A stretch of DNA of 64,000 nucleotides from Heterocephalus glaber (lineage: Eukaryota > Chordata > Mammalia > Rodentia > Bathyergidae), in the NCBI RefSeq assembly GCF_000247695.1, contig NW_004624781.1, positions 8,462,434 to 8,526,433 of the forward strand, given 5' to 3'. The notes beneath the pieces were generated by a model. That model saw only the letters and a program-made list of their open reading frames with translations. It was not told the origin of the DNA and made no database searches. Positions 29,440-38,879 of the stretch are shown here, piece by piece (within the stretch, counting starts at the first letter, position 1; each line of letters opens with the position of its first letter). Position numbers and translations under genes: made by a program.

Positions 29440-30258
29440 CCTTGCCGTGGTGGTGGTTGAGCCCATGGCCTGTATGTGCTAGGCAGGCGCTAGTCACTGA
29501 GGCACCCCCCGCCTCCCATGGAAGCTTGGTGTTTTCAAACTCTTTAATTACATGAGAGGATTCTCAAGATAAAATTAGAAGTGAAAGCAAAATATAAAAC
29601 AATAAACACCAAATGATTATAATTTTTTAAAAAAGAGCCAAAAGTGTGTGGTAGACCATGCTTGTCATCCAAGCACTTGGGAAATTGAGGCAGGAGGATT
29701 GCCATGAATTTGAGGCCAGCCTGAACTGCAGTAGCAAGACCTTGTCCCTCCAAAAAAGAATGCATGTATATATAAAAACAGCTAGATGGAAATATATAAA
29801 ATATTGAAGCTGGGCATGGTGGTGCACACTTGTTATCCTAGCACCTTGGGAGCTGAGACAGAAGGATTGCTTATTTAAGGCCACTCTAAAAACAAAAATG
29901 TATGAGTAATATCTGTGTATGTGTGCATGTGTTTGTGGTGCTGGACACTGAACCCTGAGCCTTGCTCTTTGCTAGGCAGTAACTGTTACCACTGAGATAC
30001 ACCCCCACCCCTAAAATATGTCTCCATATGTAGCCAAGGCTGGCCTTGAACTCACTATGTACCCCAGGTTGGCCTTGAACTCATGGCGATCCTCCTGCCT
30101 CAGCCTCCCAGTATTCTAGGATTAAGGTGTACACCACCATGCCCTACTTTGATCATTTTCGTTGTATTCTTTTTTTTTTTTTTTTTTTACCAGGGATCAA
30201 ACTCGGGTCTTTGCACCTATGCAGCAGGCGGCAAAACCACTGAGCTAAATCTCTGGCC
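29440..30258. mobile_element. SINE cluster (ID, B1, B1, ID+B1, ID-like)
   Basis: About 29440-29515 ID (-); 29635-29768 B1 (+); 29805-29900 B1 5' half (+); 29930-30148 ID and B1 (-); 30166-30258 ID-like with T-run (-), the last bordered by TTGATCATTTTC and TTGAATCATTTTC. Confidence 0.8.
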
Positions 30259-30399
30259 TGCTTGAATCATTTTCTTAGAGAGATATGAGCCAGATCCCAC
30301 CACTGTAAAAATAAATAAAATAAATAAACCTTGTAATGTGTGATTTGTTGATGATAGAGACCACCAACCATACTGTTTACCAACAGTATTTCATTCAAT

Positions 30400-30545
30400 T
30401 ATTTTTTTTGGACAGTGAGTTGCTGTGCAGTTCAGACTGGGTTTGAGCTCACTATGAAGCCCAGGTTGGCCCTGAACTCGAAGTGATCCCCCTGCCTCAG
30501 CCTCCCAAGTGCTGAGATTACAGGCAAGCACCACCATGCATGGCT
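30400..30545 (-). mobile_element. B1 SINE
   Basis: Antisense B1 with both internal repeats (TTCAGACTGGG, CCCAGGTTGGC). Confidence 0.85.
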
Positions 30546-30724
30546 CACTCACTGGTTTAAATATCCAGCAAAGCTTTTTGCCCAAACCACTTATAACTAT
30601 GTTGTGGTCAATGTGGTGGTTTTTCTAATTTCTATCATCTCTTCTACACTTCTTGGTTAGTATTTTTCTTTAAAATGTCATTTTTCTTTTCCTCTCTTTA
30701 AAAAACTTTTTTGGAACAAATGGA

Positions 30725-30814
30725 TTTTTTTTTTTTTTTGATACCAGGAATCAAACTCAGGACCTTGTGCTTGCGAGGCGGGCGCCGTGCCACTGAGCTA
30801 AATCCCTGGCCCCC
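30725..30814 (-). mobile_element. ID-like SINE
   Basis: T-run, GATACCAGGAATCAAACTC, GAGCTAAATCCCTGG; CAAATGGATT and CAAATCGATT flank it. Confidence 0.9.
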
Positions 30815-31057
30815 AAATCGATTCTTTTGAAATGACTTGATGTTAGGTCTTTTCCTATCACTTTATTTCATAGTCAAACAATCCCAGATCTGGGAATTGA
30901 TTCAAGGCAATTCCCTTGCCCTCTCAAAATGTTACATCCATTTTTAAGCATTTCCTTACTTTCTGTACATCCAAAGCAAGAGCCCCTAGGTCACCTCTAC
31001 TTCCCTTGCACCAGCCGTGATATCGGCCGTTTCCCTTGGAGCCTTCCATTGTAATTT

Positions 31058-31138
31058 GTTTTTGGTCCCGGGGATCGAACTCAGGTCCTTGCGCTTGCAC
31101 AGGAGGTGACAAAACCACTGAGCTAAATCCCCAGCCCC
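31058..31138 (-). mobile_element. ID-like SINE with 15-bp perfect target duplication
   Basis: CTTCCATTGTAATTT at 31043-31057 and 31139-31153 flank a copy with only a short T-tail. Confidence 0.95.
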
Positions 31139-31324
31139 CTTCCATTGTAATTTAAAATAATATAAACCAGAACAAATCCCTTCTTTCCACTACTTCTCTT
31201 TGCTTCCCAAATTTGTTTGCTATGCATTTTTTCATTGTCAGGATTTATATTATGGCGTTTTGATCTGTGCTTAGAATTAAACTAGTTGCCTTTGCCTGTA
31301 GGTTGATTCTAAAAAGTGGAAACT

Positions 31325-31455
31325 GTCTGGGTGTGATGGTGCACACCTTTGGAGGTGGAGGCAGGAGGACTGCCATGAATTCAAGGCCAGCCTGGCCTAT
31401 ATAGTGAGATCCTGTCTCAAAAACAAAACAAATAAACAAAAAATTAAAAACCAGT
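31325..31455 (+). mobile_element. B1 SINE
   Basis: TGTCTGGGTGTGATGGTGCAC to CCTGTCTCAAAAAC; part of the 5' half is deleted. Confidence 0.85.
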
Positions 31456-31497
31456 AACATTTATTTTATGATTATGTATAGTATTCCTGTAGAAACA

Positions 31498-31650
31498 AGT
31501 ACATATCAGATCTCAAAGTTTAGAGTGGATGTGAGTCACCTAAAGGTCCTATTAAAGAGTCACATTCCCGAGCCCCACCCCTAGAAGGTTTTCAAGCTGC
31601 CAAATGATTCTAAGACATTTGAAACAAGTGACTGGGGTGCATACAGAAGG
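31498..31650 (+). repeat. MER5A-type hAT relic
   Basis: TCTCAAAGTTTAGAGTGGATG TGAGTCACCTAAAGG and CCCGAGCCCCACCCCTAG match the ancient MER5A MITE. Confidence 0.65.
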
Positions 31651-31979
31651 AAATGTAATTCTATCTTGTTACAATTTGGCAGCCTAAGAATCTGCCAAGT
31701 GTCAGCCCCTGTTTTCTTTGTAGCTGTATTTTTTTCTGGGCCAAATTGGCCCAAACTACAATATTTATTATATCCTATATCATCCTCTTTCTTAGATTCT
31801 TTAAAGATTCTTTTTATACTTTCTAGAATAATTTTTTTCACATTAAATGTGTAGGTAAAATTTCTGAGCCATTTTGCAAAAATGGCTTCATTTTGTCCTC
31901 TTATTTAGTAGATGGCTTGGCTTGACTAATGAGAAGTCTGTTGTTGGTCTGACTTGTATTCTTAAAACAAAATGCTTTT

Positions 31980-32300
31980 AGCCAGGAGTGGTGGTGCTTG
32001 CCTGTAATTCCGACACTTGGGAGGCTGAAGCAGGAGGATCACTGTAAGTTCAAGGCCAGCCTGAACTACATAGCAAGACCCTGTCTCAAAAAGAAAAAAA
32101 AAAAAAAAAGACAAAATGCTTTTTCCCTAATTCTTTCAGGATTTTTCTGTAATGTTGGGATTCTAAAATTTCATCATACTGGGCATGGTGGTGCATGCTT
32201 GTAATCCCAGCACCCAGGAGGCTGAGGCAGGAAGGTCACCATGAGTTCAAGGCCAGCCTGAACTACCTAGCAAGAACTACAACAACAACAACAATTTTAT
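31980..32300 (+). mobile_element. Two B1 SINEs
   Basis: 31980-32110 (flanked by ACAAAATGCTTTT on both sides) and about 32178-32295 (GGGCATGGTGGTGCATGC). Confidence 0.9.
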
Positions 32301-32469
32301 CATGATGTGCCTTTGGTATAGATATATTTTCATTATTTCTACTTAGTACTTAATGGGTTCCTTTAATCTGAAGACAGTTACCACTTTTTAGCCAAAGGTA
32401 ATTTTCTTTTGGTATATCTTTTATTATTTCTTCTTTTTATTGTTGCCCCTGCTGGTGTTGTTGTTGTTG

Positions 32470-32676
32470 TTATTATTTACTTACTTATTTTGTAGTACTT
32501 GGGATAGAACCCAACGCCTTCACACTGAGTCCTTTTTTATTATTTTTATTTTTATTTTGTGATAAGGTCTTGCTAAGTTGCCACGTTGCCCAGCCTAGGT
32601 TCAAACTTGCAATCTTTCTGCCTTACCCTCCTACAGTGCTAGGATTACAGGCATGCACCATCATGCCCAGCTAGAT
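32470..32676 (-). mobile_element. B1-dID SINE
   Basis: Antisense ID part (GTACTTGGGATAGAACCCAAC) and B1 part (GTGATAAGGTCTTGCTAAGT, CATCATGCCCAGCTA). Confidence 0.8.
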
Positions 32677-33251
32677 AAAAATTTGTTATTCCCATTATAA
32701 TGATGTATAAATATTCACAGATCAAGCTGAGCCAATGTATTGTGATAACATTTCCTGACTTATACATCTGTTTGGTTTTTGTAGGATTAATAATCACTTT
32801 ATATATCATTTAATTTTTCTATAATAAATTCATCTTCGAAACTGTACCACATATCTTCAGCTTGGTGACTGGGCTCTGGGAAGAGTCCTCTCCTCTGGAG
32901 AGCCTCCCTTTCCAGGCTGCCAGGGCCCATCCTTCTCCTTTCTGCACCCCTCTAGGTCTGCCCAGCCTCTGGCCTGGCCTCCGAACACAGCAGCCCAGCA
33001 CCTGTCCGCAGGGCAGCTCTGGTTGGTGCTGAGTTCCTGCAGGCCCAGGTGGATGCTTCCTTCCGTGAGGCCCCAGTCTGGCCAGCCCAAGATGGGTATC
33101 AGGAAAGGTCTAAAGTATGACAGAGCTGGGCCCAAGCTGAGCCTTGCATGGGCAGATGAAGGAGAAAGAGGAACTATTTCAGGGATAGCACAAGGGACAG
33201 ACTGTCTCGAGTGAGAGAACATCCGTATTGGGAGGGAAGCTGTTTGTCCTG

Positions 33252-33480
33252 ATGTTTTTTTTTTTTCTTCATTAACTTTATTGGTACATTTTAGGTATAC
33301 AGTAGAGTTACATCCATCATTCGGATTGTGTACCTTTACATGATGTATCTTCGTCCTTATTTTTTCCCCCTTCCCCTGCCCTCCCTTCACCCCTTCCACC
33401 CTTCCCTATTTACAAAGACTTTGTTTCCATTTTTTTCCTTTTCTCATATTTTTTCTTTTCCCTTCTTTTCTTTCCCCTAT
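33252..33480 (-). mobile_element. LINE-1 3' end (same subfamily as the large L1)
   Basis: T-run, TTTATTGGTACATTTTAGG TATAC, TACATGATGTATCTTCG and the pyrimidine-rich antisense of the L1 purine tract. Confidence 0.8.
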
Positions 33481-33529
33481 GCTGATGCTTTTTCATTATG
33501 GCAGTGTGTCCAAGTCTGGTCCTCGCATT

Positions 33530-33645
33530 GGCACCAAGAGCTGCAATTATTCAACTGAGGTTCAGAGAGGAAAAGTCACTTGCCCAGAACGTGGCTGAGC
33601 AGGAATACAGTTCAACTGTCTGATTCCTGAGCCTAGAGAAGTTCG
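33530..33645 (+). repeat. MIR-type SINE relic
   Basis: ACTGAGGTTCAGAGAGGAAA AGTCACTTGCCCAGAACG. Confidence 0.7.
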
Positions 33646-34377
33646 TGGGTGGCATTGTAATCCTAGAAGTGGGTATAGGTTAGGGCCCTGGCCAAGCCCC
33701 AGCCTCTGTCTGAAAGAGAAGGCAGTGACGTAAGCCTGGGCTGTGATCCAGCAGAGTGACCTCATGCTGGTGCAGGGGGATGTCCAGGTGATAAATGACA
33801 GGTGGCTTCACGCCCCCACCCATTACACACAGCGCTCCCACCTCATGCACCAGCCTTTCTCATGCAGTGTTCCTGCTGGTCCTCCCTGCCAGCTACTCTG
33901 CTTTCAACTGGATGCAAGCCTTCCCATCTCTCTAGGCCTCACCCGGAGGACACCAGAGCCTTCCCGGCTTTGAGTCTGCACTTCTCCCTACCCCAGTACC
34001 CAGCCCCCAGAGGTGCTAGTGCAGGTTGGCAGAGTGAATGAGTGAGCACACAAGGCAGGAAATCCCTATCCTCCAGGGAGACAATGCCTCCACCCCTGCT
34101 CCCTGCCCCCTCACCTCCCTGGCCCCTTCCCTGGGCCGGGTCAAGGCCTCGCACAAGTACCAGATGGGGTGTGGGAGGGCACAGGGCACAGGGCAGGGTG
34201 GGCAGGGTTGGGAAGGGCTTAGAAGCTGGGGCACCAGGTCACCTTTGGGAGGAGGAGGCTTCCTGCCTGCCTTCCCACCCAGGCAGTGGGTGGAGGTGAA
34301 TAGGAGCCATCGTCTCTCCAGAGGAGCTCATGCCACCAGATGCTTAAAGAAAAACAAAAATAGCTCCTACTCAATAA

Positions 34378-34558
34378 GTACTTTACCAAGAGCCAGATGC
34401 AGATCTTAGTCTTTTCCACATATTGATAACTAACTGAACCTTCGCAACACACCAAGAGAAATGCTCTTGTTAGGTCCATTTGACTGCTGGGGATACTGAG
34501 GCACAGAGTCGAGTGGCCTAGCCACGATCATACAGTAAATAAGCTGTGAGCTGGGTCC
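34378..34558 (+). repeat. MIR-type SINE relic
   Basis: GGGGATACTGAGGCACAGAG, ACAGTAAATAAGCTGTGAGC. Confidence 0.7.
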
Positions 34559-34615
34559 ATACTCAGGTGGTCCAGCAAGAGTCCCTGCATTTAGCCCTCA
34601 CATTTGCATCCATGC

Positions 34616-34696
34616 CAGTGATGGCGAACCTTTTAGAGCTTTCGGTGATAACAAACAGCTCGCTGCAGCACATGTGCCATAGGTTTGCCACCACTG
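34616..34696 (+). mobile_element. Short hAT-type MITE (copy 2)
   Basis: An 81-bp element starting CAGTGATGGCGAACCTTTTA and ending GCCACCACTG. It shares with copy 1 (reversed) the terminal arms, GAGCTTTC and the internal CAGCTCGCTGCAGCACATGTG. Flanks ATCCATGC and CACTCTGC match only weakly as a target duplication, suggesting greater age or drift. Confidence 0.75.
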
Positions 34697-34884
34697 CACT
34701 CTGCCAATCCCACTGGCACCTGCCATGGCCAACACAGACACCACCTTTGTCCCTGCTCTGCCTCCTTGTCAGGTCATTAGGCTCTTCATCCTCTAAGCAC
34801 CAGAGTGTGGGTTAGGACAGATGTCACCCCTGCTGTTGTCCTTTGCTGCCTGCCCTCTGGTTATGTCTTTAAATGTGGGCTTGG

Positions 34885-35045
34885 ATTTTTTTTATTATTA
34901 CAGTATGTACATGCTTGTGAAGTATAATGAATACGTTCATTATGGGGAATTAGTAGACATACATATTGCTTCCCCTTCTCCTTAATCCTTAATCCTTTTT
35001 GCTTCCCCTTCTCCTCTCCTCCTTCTGGCCTCCCTCCATACTAGG
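34885..35045 (-). mobile_element. LINE-1 3' end (second subfamily)
   Basis: TTATTATTACAGTATGTACAT, TTCATTATGGGGAATTAGTAG, then a pyrimidine-rich tract; same layout as 26165 and 63237. Confidence 0.65.
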
Positions 35046-35111
35046 GAAGCATCCAGTTACCTTGACTCTCTGTTTCACAGTTCTTGGTGTGTCATCCACC
35101 AAACAGTTTCT

Positions 35112-35196
35112 CCAGGGCTCAGGATTTAGCTCAGTGTTGCCTCTGCCTGCCTTGCAAGCCCAAGGCCCCGAGTTCAATCCCCAGTACCAAAAAAAC
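35112..35196 (+). mobile_element. ID-like SINE
   Basis: GGCTCAGGATTTAGCTCAGT to CCCCAGTACCAAAAA, flanked by CAGTTTCTCCAG on both sides. Confidence 0.9.
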
Positions 35197-35244
35197 CAGT
35201 TTCTCCAGATGTCCTTACCATTTGGGCTGATAGAGGATGCTTCA

Positions 35245-35284
35245 ATTTTCCCAGGGCCCTGTGCATTGGAACCACCTAGGGAGT

Positions 35285-35316
<32 letters not shown>

Positions 35317-35620
35317 GCTCCAATGCTGGGGATTAAACCCAGGGCCTTTGCACTGAGCTGCGTTCCCAGCCCTCTTTTTTTAGACAGTTTCACTAAGTTG
35401 CTAAATTGTCCAGGTAGGGCTTCAACTTGCAATCCTCCTGCCTCAGCCTCCCAGTATGCCAGGATTAAAATTGTATACCTCCACATCTGGCTTACCTGGG
35501 GAATTTTAATAATGACTGAAGCCAGATAACCCCAGAGATTTTTTATATAATTGATGTAGAGTGTGGTCTGAGCATGGTGAATTTAGAAAAGCCCTCCATT
35601 AACACTCTTAGAAATCTTGA
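35245..35620 (+). mobile_element. MER5-type relic split by B1-dID and (GTT)n
   Basis: CCTGTGCATTGGAACCACCTA (left) and GGGGAATTTTAATAATGACTG, GAGTGTGGTCTGAGCATGG (right) look like two halves of one MER5 element. Between them are (GTT)12 at 35284-35320 and an antisense B1-dID at 35321-35490. Confidence 0.65.
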
Positions 35621-35629
35621 AGTTTCATT

Positions 35630-35790
35630 TAAGGGCAGTTGGTGTGGGAAAGCAGGAAGAGCATGGGCTTTAGAGATGGACAGGCAAGATTCATACCACC
35701 ACTCAACCACTTACAAGCTGGTAAGTTTAGGTAAGTCAGATTCCCCAAGCCTCAGTTACCTCATCTGTGAAAGGGGAGAGTAGCAGCCAT
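35630..35790 (-). repeat. MIR-type SINE relic
   Basis: CATGGGCTTTAGAGATGGAC, CACTCAACCACTTACAAGCTG, GCCTCAGTTACCTCATCTGTG. Confidence 0.85.
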
Positions 35791-35802
35791 CTTAAAGTAA
35801 TG

Positions 35803-36043
35803 TACTTGGTGATGGCACACGTGTGTAATCTGAGCACTTGGGAGGCTAAAGCAGGACAACTTTCCTGAGTTTGAGGCCAGCCTAGGTTATATAGTGAGTT
35901 CAAAGACAGCATGACCTACATAATGAGATTCTATCTTAAAAAACCAAAAATAGGGCCAGGGATTTAGCTCAGTGGTTCCACTGGCTGCCTCACAAGTGCA
36001 AGGTCCCGAGTTTGATTGCTGGTATCAAAAAAACCCCCAAAAA
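35803..36043 (+). mobile_element. B1 plus ID-like SINE dimer
   Basis: B1 (about 35803-35952, GGTGATGGCACACGTGTGTAA) followed directly by an ID-like unit (GGGCCAGGGATTTAGCTCAG to GGTATCAAAAAAA). Confidence 0.85.
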
Positions 36044-36892
36044 TAAAATAGTAAAGGACTTCCAGGAAGATGGCATAGAGGTGAACAGCAGAGAAATAGC
36101 CTCTCTGAGATTTGGTGTCCAGATGCTGGACCATAGCAACGTGAGGAAGAAAACAAGGAGGGGAGTGGATCCCTGGGACCCAGCAAGGATCTGAAGTGAT
36201 AAGTGAAGCCCATCAGGGGAGTGAAGAGAGAGACTTCAACTCAGAAGAAGGAGGTCCCAAGCATACTTTCTTCCTGAGCCCTGACTCACTGTGTGGGAGG
36301 GGCAGCTCAAGCCTGCAGATGCATGGTGACTACTGGTGACGCCAGAGGCCTCACAGAGACATGCACCAGTGGAATGGAGCAGTGGACACAGTGGACTGCA
36401 CAGACTAGTGAGTTCTTTAGGTTCAGATGTCCCCTAGGAGAGGGTGATTGGCCAGTAGCCATCTTGGAGAGAGGCCAACTGAGCTTGGAACTCAGCAGCT
36501 GCTGGTTGGCTCCATTTAGCAACTCCCAGTGTCAGGGTGAGGCAGAACCAAGTTCAAGCTGGCAGGAGGCACATAGAGTGTTGCAGGCTGAACAAATCTG
36601 GTTCCAACCTGACAGCCAGAAAGCAGCCTGAATTTCAGTGGAACTAAAGGTGCAGGCTTGCTGGGATTATCTACTACTCTGCCATAAATCTATGGCTAGT
36701 ATGCTGGGATTAATCAACACAGATCTGGGCTCTGCCCACTCTGTCTACCAGTGACAGCAGAGACACATCCTGAAGTGGACATTTTTTCTCTTCTTTTCTT
36801 ATTTTTTTGTTTTTGTTTTCTTCTTGATTGTTCTTGTTTTTATATGAGTGTGAACATTGTTTCTATTTTTGTTGTTGTTCTGTTCTTTTTTT

Positions 36893-36990
36893 GTTTTTGT
36901 TTTTTGAGACAGGCCTCAAACTTATGGTGATCCTCCTGCCTCAGCCTCCTGTGTGCTGGAATTACAGGCATGTGCCACCATGCCCGGCAT
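36893..36990 (-). mobile_element. B1 SINE in the L1 5' region
   Basis: TTTTTTGAGACAGGCCTCAAA to CACCATGCCCGGCAT, antisense and internally shortened. Confidence 0.85.
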
Positions 36991-37639
36991 ATTCTGTTCT
37001 TTTTTTATTTCTTCCTTCTCTCATTCCCTCCTGCTTTCTTCACCAGTTTCCCAACATTTTCATAATCTTCCTTTGTTCTCCAGCCTTGTTTCTAATCTCT
37101 TCTTCTTCTTCTATTTCTCTATTTTTTCCCCTAACCCCTTTTAAATTTTCTCCCTTGAGGGTAAAGTCACAATATTAAGGGCAAACTTAGTGTATACAGT
37201 TTTCTTGTTTGTTTTGGATTTTGTTATATAACCACAAATATAGTTCACACAGTTAAAAGTGGGAAATAAATAGATATCACAGTTTGTCATCCTCTAGGCT
37301 GTGTTTGATGGTGTTGTTATTGGTGATTATACTACTTTAGCCATGGTGGCATAATTGTTTTAATCAGTTGTTTTTCCTGATATGCCAAGACGGAGATTGC
37401 CTATGGGTCATAAACAATAATATTGGCCAATATCAAAGAACTAGAGGCTAGGCCAAATAGGCAGCAACTTATCATCCCCAATAAATTGAAGAGGTAGAAT
37501 CTCACAACAGATTTAAAACTCAAATCCAGCTACACCTGGAAGGCATCTCTGACAAGTAGATATTCCCTAAGGGCTCTCAATACTAGCAATAAAGCTGTCT
37601 ACCATCAGCAGTTTACAAGCATTAACCCAGGAATTAAAC

Positions 37640-38770
37640 TAAAAATAAAATGAGAAGACACTTAAGCAAGATGTAACGCCAGACTTCCAGCTCACCAAAG
37701 GCAAACCCAGGAGGCAGTGAGGTGAAACAATTTGGAAGACACCCACCTGGACTCTCTGAAGTGGTAACAGTGGAAGTAATGGAGCACATGAATGAATATC
37801 TAGAAAAAAAAATCAAATCAGAAATAATTTCTCAGATAACTATAGAGATGATGAGCATAATGGAAGACATCCTTAGTAACTCTAAAGCAGATACAGATTT
37901 TAAAAAATAGAGGAGCTTAAGAAAATGATGGAAACCATGAACACCCAACATAGGAAAGAAATGGAATCCATGAAACATGCAAACAGATATCCATGAGATT
38001 CAAAATTTCTTTGAAACTGTACACAGCAGAATGAGCCAATGTGGGGGCAGAATATTAGATATGGAAGAAAGGATTGTGGTTAGTGATCATGAAAACAAAG
38101 ATTTCTTAAAAATAGCAAGAGACCACAAAAAAATCAATTCAGCAGCTGCTAAATGATGCAAAGAAGAATAACATAAGATTGATCAAAGTCAATGAAAAAG
38201 CTGCAGATAGCGCAAATGACCAAAAAACCCGATCACATGCCAGGGTTGTAACTCAGTGGCACCATGCTTGCCTCACAAGCACAAGGTTGTGAGTTCAGTC
38301 TCCAGTACCAAAAAAACCCAAAAACAAACAAACAAAAACCTGCTCACAGAAAACTTCCCAAGTAGGGAAAAAGAATTTGACATACAGATAAATGAACTCC
38401 AATTAACCATGATCAAAAAAATTACCCCATTGCATATAATAGTAAAGATTCCAGAAATTGAACACGAGAATAGAATGTTAAAAGCTGTTACAGAAAAGAA
38501 ACAAATCACCTATAAAGGAAACTCCATCAGAATTACAGAAGATTTCTCAACACAAACCCTCAAGTCAAGGTGAGCTTGGAGTGAAGTATTTCAACTCCTA
38601 AAAGAGAACAACCTCCAACCCAGATTGATATACCACAAAATTATCTTTCAGAATTGATGGAGAAAGAAGATACCTCCATAACAAAGAACCGGTAAAGAAA
38701 TTCATGACTGCCAAACCAGCACTCTCAAATGTTCTAAAGGACATTCTAGAAAGAGATAATGGGACTATAA
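37640..38770 (+). pseudogene. L1 ORF1 remnant
   Basis: ORF1p is the RNA-binding trimeric coiled-coil chaperone of L1. The N-terminal coiled coil is visible from 37722, and a middle part at 37.95-38.13 kb (ILDMEERIVVSDHENK) is homologous to the 28-kb copy. The C-terminal domain lies about 38343-38640 (NRMLKAVTEKKQITYKGNSI). Several stops and frameshifts occur, and an ID-like SINE interrupts it at 38232-38335. Confidence 0.85.
38232..38335 (+). mobile_element. ID-like SINE inside L1 ORF1
   Basis: ATGCCAGGGTTGTAACTCAG to TCTCCAGTACC with an AAAC-rich tail. Confidence 0.85.
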
Positions 38771-38879
38771 CTCCATGAACCCCAAAAGAATGAATCTATC
38801 AGATAAGAAAAGTAAATTAAACAGAGGAGAAAAATTAAACAGAAGAGAAAAAAAGGAAACCAACAACAGAAAAATAACA

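Noticed and set aside
32857..33399. Minus-strand open frame of 180 codons
   Set aside because: Its N-terminal third is the 3' end of an L1 (purine tract and ATGTACCAATAAA region). The rest shows no recognisable domain and no splice or promoter support.
34999..35529. Plus-strand open frame of 176 codons
   Set aside because: It runs through an L1 3' pyrimidine tract, an ID-like SINE, (GTT)n (read as poly-Val) and a B1-dID; no gene.
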